Positions 53,249 through 61,067 of a stretch of 64,000 nucleotides of DNA are shown piece by piece; within the stretch, counting starts at the first letter, position 1, and each line of letters starts with the position of its first letter. A program made the translations under genes and the position numbers. Source of the DNA: Chloroflexota bacterium (GTDB taxonomy: Bacteria > Chloroflexota > UBA6077 > FW602-bin22); assembly GCA_004297775.1 (NCBI GenBank), contig SCUE01000030.1, forward strand, positions 62,001 through 126,000. Direction: 5' to 3'. The notes under the pieces are model-generated. The model was not told the DNA's origin. It did no database searches and saw only the letters and a program-made list of their open reading frames with translations.

Positions 53249-53312
53249 CTGCGACCAAAGTCTCGGGACCGGGTGGGGACGACTGGACAAACGTCCGAGA
53301 CCTTGGTCGCAG
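53249..53312. promoter_or_regulatory. 18-bp inverted repeat in the divergent promoter of kinase and cupredoxin operon
   Basis: Arms CTGCGACCAAAGTCTCGG (53249-53266) and CCGAGACCTTGGTCGCAG (53295-53312) match at 17 of 18 positions and are 28 bases apart. The left arm begins 8 bases before the kinase start and the right arm is 131 bases before the cupredoxin ATG. A divergent regulator-binding site or a looped mRNA leader are the two readings. Confidence 0.6.
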
Positions 53313-53443
53313 CAAGATCGCGTCCACAGTCCGTTGCCAGCCGGCGACCCGCCGACCCATAAGTGGTGGGCAGCGGAGCGGTGCCGCCCGAGAGAGCGCG
53401 CCGGAGAATGGACCAACTGGACGCAACAGATGAGGGGGACAGT

Positions 53444-53977
53444 ATGAACCGCATTGTGGGGTTGGGCGGGCTGGCGATGAGCCTGATCGCGCTGGCCATG
53501 GGGATCTTCGTCCTGTTCGGGGGCAGGGTCCAGGACGGGGATACGACCGTCCCGGCCGGAGAAAGAACCTTCTATATGACCGGCCTGGAGTACAAGGGCT
53601 CCACCAGTACTAAGGACCTGCCGGCGCCGCCGGTGGCTCCCAACAAGATCGGCGACGGCTACCGTTATAAGCCGCCCGGTGAGGCGGACAAGGGCGATCC
53701 CACCAAGTGGGAGGTCTCGACGTACCGGTGGGAGCCTGGCCTCCTGCAGGTCTTCCGGGGCGACAAGGTCAGCCTCGTGGGGTTCATCGTGAACGGCGAC
53801 CACCACAAAGTGTGGATTGAGGACCCGAAGGGCCAGGTCGTGGTCAAGGAGCAGGATTGGCAGCGCGGCCGCGAGTATAAGGCCTCGTTTGTAGCCGACA
53901 AGGTCGGCTACTACAAGATCCACTGCGACGAGCACGACCCGTCGATGACTGGCTACGTCCTCGTGACGCCGCGGTAG
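53444..53977 (+). CDS. Membrane-anchored cupredoxin (blue copper-like)
   Basis: 177 residues from an ATG with GAGGGGGA upstream. An N-terminal helix (GLAMSLIALAMGIFVLFGGR) anchors it. The copper site is readable: His in FIVNGDHHKVWIED, then Cys, His and Met in YKIHCDEHDPSMTGYVLVTP. There is one Cys only, so it is not a CuA centre like cytochrome oxidase subunit II, although the fold and anchor resemble one. First gene of the operon; probably donates electrons to the bd-like subunit or cytochrome c. Confidence 0.85.
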   Translation: MNRIVGLGGLAMSLIALAMGIFVLFGGRVQDGDTTVPAGERTFYMTGLEYKGSTSTKDLPAPPVAPNKIGDGYRYKPPGEADKGDPTKWEVSTYRWEPGLLQVFRGDKVSLVGFIVNGDHHKVWIEDPKGQVVVKEQDWQRGREYKASFVADKVGYYKIHCDEHDPSMTGYVLVTPR

Positions 53978-54001
53978 CGATCGAGATGGCGGCCCCGCTT
54001 G

Positions 54002-54487
54002 ATGCTGCGCGCGGCGAATCTGCACGGCAGAGGACGGATCTTGACCAGAGAGGCGCTCGCACTGCTCGCGGTCTCAGTCTTGGCGCTAACCGGCTGCGAG
54101 TACCCCGGAATCCCCCACCCTCAGGCGGCCGCCCGGATGGTCTCGGCGTCGCGGGACGTGACGACCGCGCCGAGCGCGGCCCCTAAGAGCCAGTCCGCCG
54201 CGGTGCTTCAAGGGAGGGTCCCCGTGTCGCAAAAGGACTTCAAGTTGTCGCCCGACGACATCACCGCCAGAGCCGGATCGATCACGTTCGTTCTGAAGAA
54301 CGAAGGGCTGTACACGCACGACTTCCGGGTGGAGGGAGAAGGGGTCGATGAGAAGGCCCCGAAGGTCGGGAGCGGTCGCACGATCGAATGGCGGATTTCC
54401 CTGACGCCCGGAAGCTACCGCATCTCCTGCCCGGTCAGCAACCACGCCGATCGAGGGATGACAGGATCTCTGACGGTCGTATCGTGA
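54002..54487 (+). CDS. Cupredoxin-domain lipoprotein
   Basis: 161 residues; ATG at 54002 (TTG at 53999 also possible), weak ribosome site. Lipobox SVLALTGCEYPG; the cupredoxin domain starts near residue 70 (DFKLSPDDITARAGSITFVL) and holds the copper ligands His in LYTHDFRVEG, then Cys, His and Met in YRISCPVSNHADRGMTGSLT. The stop overlaps the GTG of the CydA-like gene, so the copper protein and oxidase subunit are translationally coupled. Confidence 0.85.
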   Translation: MLRAANLHGRGRILTREALALLAVSVLALTGCEYPGIPHPQAAARMVSASRDVTTAPSAAPKSQSAAVLQGRVPVSQKDFKLSPDDITARAGSITFVLKNEGLYTHDFRVEGEGVDEKAPKVGSGRTIEWRISLTPGSYRISCPVSNHADRGMTGSLTVVS

Positions 54488-55881
54488 CGGTCGACGTTCC
54501 GATCGTCGGGGCGCGCTCCGTCGTCTGGCTGACCGGCCAGCTCCACCTGTTCCTCGCCGCCTTCGTCCTCGGGGCACCGATCTTCGTCGTCGTGTCCGAG
54601 TGGCTGGGTCATCGTGGCGGCGACGCGCGGTACGAGAGGCTGGCGCGTGAGACGATGAAGGTGGTCTCGATCGCCTACAGCTTCACCGCCGCCGTCGGCG
54701 CCGCCTTCGGCTTCGTGCTAATGGGCGCCTACGGTGGGCTGATGACGCACCTCTTCGAGAAGCTCGGCGCGGCCTTCGCCGCCTACGGCGCCCTGTTCTT
54801 CGTCGAGACGGCGCTGCTCTACATCTACTGGTACACCTGGGAGCCGCTGGCCGGCCGGAAGAGGCTCCACATCGCGATCGGCATCGCGCTGAACGTCGTC
54901 GGCACGGTGGTCATGCTGCTGATGAACGCCGTCGCATCCTACATGCTGACGCCGCCGAAGTCGGGGGTGACGGCGACTCTCTGGGAGTTGGTGAACAACG
55001 CAACCTGGAGCGGACTCAACCTGCACCGGTTCATCGCCAACATCACGCTGGGTGGGTTCATGGTCGCGCTATTCGCGGCGGTCATGTTCCTGACGACCAG
55101 GACCGACGCAGACCGGGCCTTCTATGACTGGATGGGCTTCATCGGGAACTTCATCGGCGTGGCCACCCTGATGCTCCTGCCCCTGGCCGGTTACGTCTAC
55201 GCCAAGGAGATCTTTCTCTACGACGCGACGATCGCGACGTTTATGATGGCCGACAAGCTCTCCTGGTTCTTTGTGATGCAGGGCCTGCTGGTGAGCCTGC
55301 TCTTCCTCGGGGCTAACTACTACATGTGGCTGAGCATCCGCCGCATCGCCGGGGCAGAGCCGTACCTGAGCTACCAGCGGCCGACCTTCGCCGTGATCGT
55401 CGGCGCCTCGGTCGTCTGGATGATCCCCCAGAACTTCCTGCCCGACCTGACCACGGTCGCGTCGGCCGTGGCGGCGATCCAGGACGTCGTGATCCCGGAA
55501 CGGGCCGCCTTCCTTGGCCTGATGATGGCCAAGGCACTGGCCGTGACGGCGATCATCGTGTTCACCTTTCTCACCTACATGGTTTACCGCCGCGTGATCG
55601 GCCGCGGCGTGATCGCTTGGGGCGCGATCGCGCCCCAAGCGCAATACGCGCTGGTGTTCGTCTCAGCCGTGACGGTGTACACGATGGGGCTGATGGGCGC
55701 GGTCCGAGAGTTGGCCCGCCAGGACTGGCATGTCTACGGCGTGCTGCGCGACACGACCCCTTACTGGTACACGACGCCGCTGGCCCAAACGAGCCTTATG
55801 GTCGGCATCGTCGCGCTGATGTTTTTCGCCCTAATGGCCTTCATCTTCTGGGTCGGTTTCGGCCTCGGCAGGGCGGCCTGA
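54484..55881 (+). CDS. Cytochrome bd oxidase subunit I-like protein (CydA-like, no CydB partner)
   Basis: 465 residues from a GTG (GTGA overlap), with about nine to ten helices. Heme-ligand candidates match CydA: His in LTGQLHLFLAAFVLGAPIFV (residue 21) and His in LNLHRFIANITLGGFMVALF; acidic residues in FFVETALLYIYWYTWEPL resemble the CydA proton-channel glutamates. The long Q-loop of quinol bd oxidases is missing, and no cydB gene follows. Instead a cytochrome c gene lies 2 bases downstream. It looks like a divergent bd-type subunit fed by copper or cytochrome c rather than by quinol. Confidence 0.82.
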   Translation: MTVDVPIVGARSVVWLTGQLHLFLAAFVLGAPIFVVVSEWLGHRGGDARYERLARETMKVVSIAYSFTAAVGAAFGFVLMGAYGGLMTHLFEKLGAAFAAYGALFFVETALLYIYWYTWEPLAGRKRLHIAIGIALNVVGTVVMLLMNAVASYMLTPPKSGVTATLWELVNNATWSGLNLHRFIANITLGGFMVALFAAVMFLTTRTDADRAFYDWMGFIGNFIGVATLMLLPLAGYVYAKEIFLYDATIATFMMADKLSWFFVMQGLLVSLLFLGANYYMWLSIRRIAGAEPYLSYQRPTFAVIVGASVVWMIPQNFLPDLTTVASAVAAIQDVVIPERAAFLGLMMAKALAVTAIIVFTFLTYMVYRRVIGRGVIAWGAIAPQAQYALVFVSAVTVYTMGLMGAVRELARQDWHVYGVLRDTTPYWYTTPLAQTSLMVGIVALMFFALMAFIFWVGFGLGRAA

Positions 55882-55883
55882 CG

Positions 55884-56534
55884 GTGGCCGTGGCGGCGAC
55901 GGCGGTCGGCGCGACTCGACGGATGCTCCGGGGTCTGCCCAGGATCGCCCTGGCTCTGTTGGGCGTCATTTGGGTGGTCCTGCCGCTGGTGCCCGAGGAG
56001 ACCGGCCTCCGGTTCGGCATGGCCTTTCGGGTCTTCTTCACCGCCGCGCTCGTCCTCGGCGCGGGCTTCTTCTGGCTCCTGGGGAGGGAGCGCTTACCCA
56101 TTCCCAGGAGCACGGCCGGGGTGCTGGGGAGCATCGCGCTCGTGTACGTAGCAACGGTGGGCTTCCTCGTCGCGGTCGCGACCGTCTCCCCTCAGTTCGG
56201 GCTGCCGGAAGCCACCGAGGACGGCGCCGCAAACGACGCCGTGACACGAGGCAAGGCCCTCTTCTGGCGGAATGAGTCGGCGTGCTTCCAGTGCCACGCC
56301 ATCGGCGGCCGGGGTGGCACGCGCGGCCCCGAGTTGACCGACGTCGGGGCCCGGGCCGGCGCCCGAGTCCCCGGGCTAGTCGCAGAGGCGTACCTGGCTG
56401 AGAAGATCAAACAGGGGATGCTCCACCGGTACAAGGTCCCCGAGTACGTGCCGATGATGCCGCCGTTTGGCCAGATCTTCTCGGACGAACAGGTCGAGGA
56501 TCTGGTCGCGTACCTGTTGTCACCTGCCAAGTGA
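55884..56534 (+). CDS. Membrane-anchored cytochrome c, monoheme
   Basis: 216 residues, GTG start. Three membrane helices (LPRIALALLGVIWVVLPLVP, FRVFFTAALVLGAGFFWLLG and VLGSIALVYVATVGFLVAVA) precede the heme domain with NESACFQCHAIGGRGGTRGP. The probable axial Met is in EYVPMMPPFGQIFSDEQVED. It is tied to the CydA-like gene by a 2-base gap and is a likely electron-entry subunit of that complex. Confidence 0.9.
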   Translation: MAVAATAVGATRRMLRGLPRIALALLGVIWVVLPLVPEETGLRFGMAFRVFFTAALVLGAGFFWLLGRERLPIPRSTAGVLGSIALVYVATVGFLVAVATVSPQFGLPEATEDGAANDAVTRGKALFWRNESACFQCHAIGGRGGTRGPELTDVGARAGARVPGLVAEAYLAEKIKQGMLHRYKVPEYVPMMPPFGQIFSDEQVEDLVAYLLSPAK

Positions 56535-56554
56535 ACCCAGGGGAAGGTAAGCCG

Positions 56555-56977
56555 ATGGCGCGAGGGAGAACGAGTGGAGGCCATCCGCGGGGACCGTGGC
56601 CGGCGCTCTGGGTGGCGCTCGGCCTGAGTCTGGCGAGCACCACGCTGCTCGGGGGCTTGCTCTTCGTCCTGGACCGGAACGTCTGGTGGATTGCGCTGGC
56701 CGGCACACTCGGACTCTTCGGCGGCGGCGCTTACCTGGGCAGACGCGGCCGGGAGGCGGAGCCGCTGCACGGCACGTTGCTGACCATCCTGTACTTCGGA
56801 CTGGTGGTAGGCGTCCTGTTCGGCGGCACTCTGGCGGATGTCCTGCCCGAGCCATTGCCCGGACTGGGCGTCGGCGACTCCACCTTCTTCTTCGTTTGGC
56901 CGCTGCTCCAGCTCGTCGCGGCCGTCGCCGGGTGTCTTGCCGGTGCAAGGCTCGGCCGACTGGGAAGTCGCACGTGA
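56555..56977 (+). CDS. Small membrane protein, four helices, unknown
   Basis: 140 residues from an ATG with GGAAGG seven bases upstream (a GTG at 56531 overlaps the previous stop). Four hydrophobic segments: LWVALGLSLASTTLLGGLLF, WWIALAGTLGLFGGGAYLGR, LLTILYFGLVVGVLFGGTLA and VWPLLQLVAAVAGCLAGARL. No motif recognised. Its place between the cytochrome c and the stress protein, with a GTGA overlap at its end, suggests an accessory subunit or assembly factor of the bd-like complex. Confidence 0.75.
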   Translation: MARGRTSGGHPRGPWPALWVALGLSLASTTLLGGLLFVLDRNVWWIALAGTLGLFGGGAYLGRRGREAEPLHGTLLTILYFGLVVGVLFGGTLADVLPEPLPGLGVGDSTFFFVWPLLQLVAAVAGCLAGARLGRLGSRT

Positions 56978-58233
56978 CGGTGTTGCAAGAAGGTGCGCTC
57001 GCGGCGCCGCAGGCCGAGGCCGCGGCGCGCCCGCGCTCTCCGGACCGCGGGTACAAGAAGATCCTGGTCGGGGTGGATAACTCCAGGCACAGCGACCGGG
57101 CCGTTCTGGCGGCGGCCCGGCTGGCCCGGGCGCTCGACGCCTCACTGGTCGGGTTCCACGTCTACGCCGCCCGCCTGCACGAGGACCGCTTCCTCCAGAT
57201 GGAGCCGACGCTGCCGGAGCGCTACCCGCGGGAGGAGGTGCTGCGCCGCCGCTCGGTCCACGAGATCCTGATCTCGAAGGGCCTGCGCGTCATCTCGGAG
57301 TCGTACATCGAGCACGCGCGCGACGTGTGCCAGGCAGCGGGGCTGCCTTTCGAGGGGCGGCTCGCCGAGGGACAGAACTACGCGGAGATCCTCAGCGAGG
57401 CGCGCACCGGGGCGTACGATCTGGTCGTCCTGGGGGCGCGCGGCCTGGGGTCCCGGCGCCGCACCGTCGTCGGTAGTGTTTGCGAGCGCGTCATCCGGGC
57501 GGCACCCAGCGACGTGCTCGTCGAGCGCGACGCCGGCGACGGGTCCAGCGGTATCCTGGTCGCGGTCGACGGCAGTCGCCATTCCTACCAGGCCCTGGCG
57601 CGGGCGTTGACGATGGGGGCGGCGCTGGGACAGCCGGTCGAGGTCGTGTCGGTCTACGATCCCCAGTTCCACGTCGTCGCCTTCCGGCGCCTGGCGAAAG
57701 TGCTCTCGGCGGAGGCGGCGGCAGTGTTCCGGTTCGGCGACCAAGAGAAGCTCCACACCGAGATCATCGACCAGGGCCTGAATCGGCTGTACCGTAGCTA
57801 CCTGGGTCGGGCCACCGAGATGGCCGCCAGGCGGGGCCAGGCGATCGAGACGACGCTCCTGACAGGCAAGGCCTTCCAGTGCATCCTCGACCACGTCGCG
57901 CGGCGCCGTCCGTGGCTGGTGGTGGCCGCGCGCTTCGGCCAGCATGCCGCGCCATGCATCGACATCGGCAGCACGACTGAGAACCTGGTCCGTCTGGCGC
58001 CGTGCAGCGTCCTGATCGTAGCCGGGGCCGACGAGGGACCAGCCGGTCGGCCACAGGCCGAGCCGGAGCGGACGCTACCGTGGACAGCCGAGGCGATCGA
58101 GCGGCTTGGGCTCGTACCCCCGTTCGCGCGCGACGTGGTGCAGCGGGCTGTGGAGGCGCACGCCAGGCGCCAGGGGCACCACAACGTCACCCCCGAAGTC
58201 ATGGTGCTGGCCCGTGAGACGATGGGCTGGTGA
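56974..58233 (+). CDS. Double universal stress protein with C-terminal PCP_red-like domain
   Basis: 419 residues, GTG start (GTGA overlap). Two tandem Usp domains: KKILVGVDNSRHSDRAVLAA with YDLVVLGARGLGSRRRTVVG, and GILVAVDGSRHSYQALARAL with a less typical C-half. The GxGxxG-type ATP loop is present in the first. The last ~55 residues (WTAEAIERLGLVPPFARDVV, EAHARRQGHHNVTPEVM) match the PCP_red domain known from light-independent protochlorophyllide reductase subunit B. The following gene ends in the same domain. Role in the complex unknown; it may bind nucleotide and a heme intermediate. Confidence 0.85.
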   Translation: MTVLQEGALAAPQAEAAARPRSPDRGYKKILVGVDNSRHSDRAVLAAARLARALDASLVGFHVYAARLHEDRFLQMEPTLPERYPREEVLRRRSVHEILISKGLRVISESYIEHARDVCQAAGLPFEGRLAEGQNYAEILSEARTGAYDLVVLGARGLGSRRRTVVGSVCERVIRAAPSDVLVERDAGDGSSGILVAVDGSRHSYQALARALTMGAALGQPVEVVSVYDPQFHVVAFRRLAKVLSAEAAAVFRFGDQEKLHTEIIDQGLNRLYRSYLGRATEMAARRGQAIETTLLTGKAFQCILDHVARRRPWLVVAARFGQHAAPCIDIGSTTENLVRLAPCSVLIVAGADEGPAGRPQAEPERTLPWTAEAIERLGLVPPFARDVVQRAVEAHARRQGHHNVTPEVMVLARETMGW

Positions 58234-59585
58234 TGATCGGCCGTCCGACCGGCAGGGCTAACGTGGAGCACGTGCCGAGCATTGTCTCGTGGAACGTCAC
58301 CTCGGCCTGCAACCTCCATTGTCCGCACTGCTACCTCGACGCCGGGCGACGGCGAATCGACGAACTCTCCACCGCGGAGTGCCTGGCAGTGGTCGACGAA
58401 CTGGCCGCGGCCGGCACGGAGCTCCTGATCCTGACCGGCGGCGAGCCCCTGCTACGGAAAGACCTGCCGGCGCTGGCGAATCGTGCCTCGAAGCTAGGCA
58501 TGTCAGTGGTGCTGGGGACCACGGGAACGCTAATCGATCGACGGCGGGCCAGCGTCTTGAAATCGAGTGGCGTGACGGCCGTCGGCGTCAGCCTTGACTC
58601 CCTCGACGCGGCCAAGCACGACGCCTTCCGTGGCCTGCCCGGCGCTTGGCGTCGGGCCGTGGCCGGCATCGCGGCATGCCGGGACGAGGGACTCGATGTG
58701 CTGATCCACGTCACCGCGCTGAGGATGAACCAGCAGGAGATCCCGGCGCTCGTCCAGTTCGCCCACGAGCAAGGCGCCCGCGTGTGCCAACTGTTCTTCC
58801 TGATCTGCACGGGGAGAGGCGAGCATCTGACCGATCTGTCGCCGGAGGAATACGAGTCGCTCCTGGTCTGGGTGCTGGAGGCCCAGGGGCGCTACCCGGG
58901 CATGATGGTGCGGGCGCGCTGCGCGCCGTACATCGGCCGGCTGGCCCGACAACGTAGCGCCAACCTGTTCTGGAGCGCGGGGTGCCTGGCCGGCACCAGG
59001 TATTGCCGCATCACGCCATCCGGCGACGTCACGCCCTGCCCCTATCTTCCAACCGTCGTCGGAAACGTGCGATCGGACGGCTTCCGGGCGATCTGGCGGT
59101 CGTCGCCGGAGTTGGTCCGTCTACGGGCGCCGCGGCTCGGCGGAAAGTGCGGACGGTGCCGCTTCAGCCAGGGAGACGACCCGGTCTGCGTGGGCTGCCG
59201 GGCGCGCGCGCTGGCCCTGACGGGCGACGCGCTGGCGGCCGACCCGTGGTGCCTCTATGAGCCGGAGCAGGGACCGGGCGCCCCTGGGCCGGAGACAACC
59301 GATGCATCCCCACCGCGCGAGGAGCCGGTGGGGCAGGTGGTGTTAGCCTGGACCGACGAGGCCCAGGCGCGGCTGGGCCGGGTCCCATCCTACATGCGCG
59401 GCCGGGTCCGGCAGATCGCCGAGGCGTACGCCCGCCGACAAGGGCTGGGGGAGGTCACGCCCTGTGTGCTCGATGTCCTCCGCCAGTGGGCGCCACCGGC
59501 GCCGCGAGCGAGTGGCAGCGGGAATCGGGGAGTCCTCCCAGGGTGCCCGGCCAGTCGTCGCGATAGTCTGGACACATCACCATGA
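58233..59585 (+). CDS. AhbD/NirJ-type radical SAM protein with C-terminal PCP_red-like domain
   Basis: 450 residues; ATG at 58233 in a TGATG overlap (GTG 58230 also possible). The radical SAM cluster motif is CNLHCPHCYLDAGRRRI near residue 30, with LLILTGGEPLLRKD after it. The SPASM-like C-terminus has GCLAGTRYCRITPSGDVTPC, GKCGRCRF and VCVGCRARALALTGDALAAD, a pattern close to AhbD (alternative heme b synthase) and NirJ (heme d1). A small insert breaks the usual second cluster. The last ~55 residues (WTDEAQARLGRVPSYMRGRV, EAYARRQGLGEVTPCVL) repeat the PCP_red domain of the stress protein. Probably modifies the heme of the bd-like oxidase. Confidence 0.85.
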   Translation: MIGRPTGRANVEHVPSIVSWNVTSACNLHCPHCYLDAGRRRIDELSTAECLAVVDELAAAGTELLILTGGEPLLRKDLPALANRASKLGMSVVLGTTGTLIDRRRASVLKSSGVTAVGVSLDSLDAAKHDAFRGLPGAWRRAVAGIAACRDEGLDVLIHVTALRMNQQEIPALVQFAHEQGARVCQLFFLICTGRGEHLTDLSPEEYESLLVWVLEAQGRYPGMMVRARCAPYIGRLARQRSANLFWSAGCLAGTRYCRITPSGDVTPCPYLPTVVGNVRSDGFRAIWRSSPELVRLRAPRLGGKCGRCRFSQGDDPVCVGCRARALALTGDALAADPWCLYEPEQGPGAPGPETTDASPPREEPVGQVVLAWTDEAQARLGRVPSYMRGRVRQIAEAYARRQGLGEVTPCVLDVLRQWAPPAPRASGSGNRGVLPGCPASRRDSLDTSP

Positions 59586-59600
59586 GGAGATGAACGGCAC

Positions 59601-60008
59601 ATGCGATTCTCCACGGGGGCTCTCGTCGCGGCGTCGCTCACGCTTGCGCTCGCGGCCTGCGGCGATCGGAGCGAGCCGAGCAGCGACAAGGCCGGTGGCG
59701 GTACAGGAGTGTCCAGCGGTGGCGAGCAGAGCGTCGCCGTCAAGGGTATGGACACGATGAAGTTCGAGCCGGCGACGCTCACGGTCAAGGCAGGCCAGCC
59801 GGTGCGGCTCATACTCCAGAACGTTGGCGTGATCCCGCACAACTTCGTGCTCAAGCAGGGCGCCGGCCAGCCGGTTAAGATCACAGCCGCCGGCGGCCAG
59901 ACCGAGCCAGGCATCTTCACCATCGCCCGGCCCGGAACCTACGAGTTCGTCTGCGAGGAGCCAGGGCACACCGAGGCCGGGATGAAGGGCACGATCACTG
60001 TTCGATGA
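59601..60008 (+). CDS. Plastocyanin-like cupredoxin lipoprotein
   Basis: 135 residues; ATG with a GAGGAG about 13 bases upstream. Lipobox TLALAACGDRSE; the single cupredoxin domain has DTMKFEPATLTVKAGQPVRL and the ligands His in GVIPHNFVLKQG, then Cys, His and Met in EFVCEEPGHTEAGMKGTITV. Third single-domain copper protein of the operon, 15 bases after the radical SAM gene. Soluble electron shuttle at the outer membrane face is inferred. Confidence 0.88.
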   Translation: MRFSTGALVAASLTLALAACGDRSEPSSDKAGGGTGVSSGGEQSVAVKGMDTMKFEPATLTVKAGQPVRLILQNVGVIPHNFVLKQGAGQPVKITAAGGQTEPGIFTIARPGTYEFVCEEPGHTEAGMKGTITVR

Positions 60009-60051
60009 AGACCCGAGGCCCCAGACCGCGAATCGACGGGAAGGTGACGTC

Positions 60052-60783
60052 GTGACGGAGAAGAGACAGTCCGCGGTGCTTGGTACTCGCATCGTTGACG
60101 GGCTGGATGCGGCGATGCGCGCCCGCGCCCTACCGGACGCCTTCATCCAGTGGCAGCTCGAGGCCCGGCGGGCAATGTTCGAGGCGATTGGCGCCGGCCA
60201 GCATCCGCATCGCTACGCGGCACACCTGCCGGTGATGATCACCTTCGACCCCGAGAGCCCTTTTCTGGTGCGAAGCGCGACCAAGGGCGCAGGCCTCACG
60301 CCTCGTGATGAGGTCCTCGACCGTTACCTTGCTCCGCTGGAGGAGACCCTTGCCCGTTGTCAGGGACATCCCTGGCATGAGACCTTTCCCGATCGGGTGG
60401 CTGCCGTTCGGATGCTGCTGGACCATCCCGAGGACATCGAGCGCCGGCGTCTCGCCTTCCTGGAGATCTTCCAAGGCCGCACCTACGCCAACCTCCAGCG
60501 CGATCCGCGGGTCGTGCTCCACTACGCCGGTGATGGCCCTGGCTACACCAGCTTCCAGATCAATGGTTATGCCGAAATAGTGGGGCCCGACGACCTGCGC
60601 TGGCGGTACGTGGCACTGGCGCGCCGGATCTTCGAAGAGGCGCCCTTCCACCTCCAGCAGCCCGGCTACGCAGCTGCCTACCTGGTCTGGGTGCACGAGG
60701 TTGTGGACAAGGCGCCGTACGTCGCCGCCGGTACCACCGGTTTTCGCGTCGCTCCGCACGTGCAAGGCGAGACGCTCAGTTGA
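60052..60783 (+). CDS. Probable pyridoxamine-phosphate-oxidase-like split-barrel protein
   Basis: 243 residues, GTG start 43 bases after the cupredoxin. The C-terminal half (QGRTYANLQRDPRVVLHYAG, YTSFQINGYAEIVGPDDLRW, RRIFEEAPFH) resembles the FMN- or heme-binding split barrel of the PNPOx family. The N-terminal half is alpha-rich and not recognised. Heme-degrading and flavin enzymes share this fold, so a link to heme handling is possible but unproven. Confidence 0.55.
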   Translation: MTEKRQSAVLGTRIVDGLDAAMRARALPDAFIQWQLEARRAMFEAIGAGQHPHRYAAHLPVMITFDPESPFLVRSATKGAGLTPRDEVLDRYLAPLEETLARCQGHPWHETFPDRVAAVRMLLDHPEDIERRRLAFLEIFQGRTYANLQRDPRVVLHYAGDGPGYTSFQINGYAEIVGPDDLRWRYVALARRIFEEAPFHLQQPGYAAAYLVWVHEVVDKAPYVAAGTTGFRVAPHVQGETLS

Positions 60784-60995
60784 CACCGTGGCGCCTTCGC
60801 GATTCTGGAGCTCGGGGCGAGGGTGGCCGCTGATCTGGACATCGTCACCATTTCCTCGTCTTCGATGACCGAACGCCTGGCGCGGGAGGCCGCCATGCCC
60901 TTCAGGGCATCAGCCAAGCTGATCGCGGCGACATCGTGGTCTACGGGGCCGACGAGATCGATCCCTGGTTTCACGTGATCAAGGGCGGCCGCGAA
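60784..60995 (+). pseudogene. rpiA: Frameshifted remnant of ribose-5-phosphate isomerase A
   Basis: One frame reads GAFAILELGARVAADLDIVT then ISSSSMTERLAREAAMPF; after a shift the next reads ISQADRGDIVVYGADEIDPW and FHVIKGG. These match the RpiA core GARVxxGLxIVxxPTS, TxxLAxExGIPL and DGADEIDPxLxLIKGGGGA. The N-terminal phosphate loop and C-terminal half are missing. The 42-base repeat follows immediately after. Confidence 0.6.
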
Positions 60996-61005
60996 CGGCG
61001 CCGCG

Positions 61006-61047
61006 CAGACCACGCGCGGCACGAAAACAGTATCCTGCGTGCGTGTG
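61006..61047 (+). repeat. 42-base exact repeat, copy B
   Basis: Identical to 50828-50869 over 42 bases. It lies between the rpiA remnant and the kinase ATG at 61068, so it is within 21 bases of a translation start and could sit in the promoter or leader (AACAGTATCCTG resembles a -10 region). Confidence 0.75.
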
Positions 61048-61067
61048 TCGAGACGGCCACGAGGAGC

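Noticed and set aside
53444..53977. Cytochrome c oxidase subunit II with a CuA centre
   Set aside because: Only one Cys is present in the copper loop, so a binuclear CuA site cannot form; no heme-copper subunit I is nearby.
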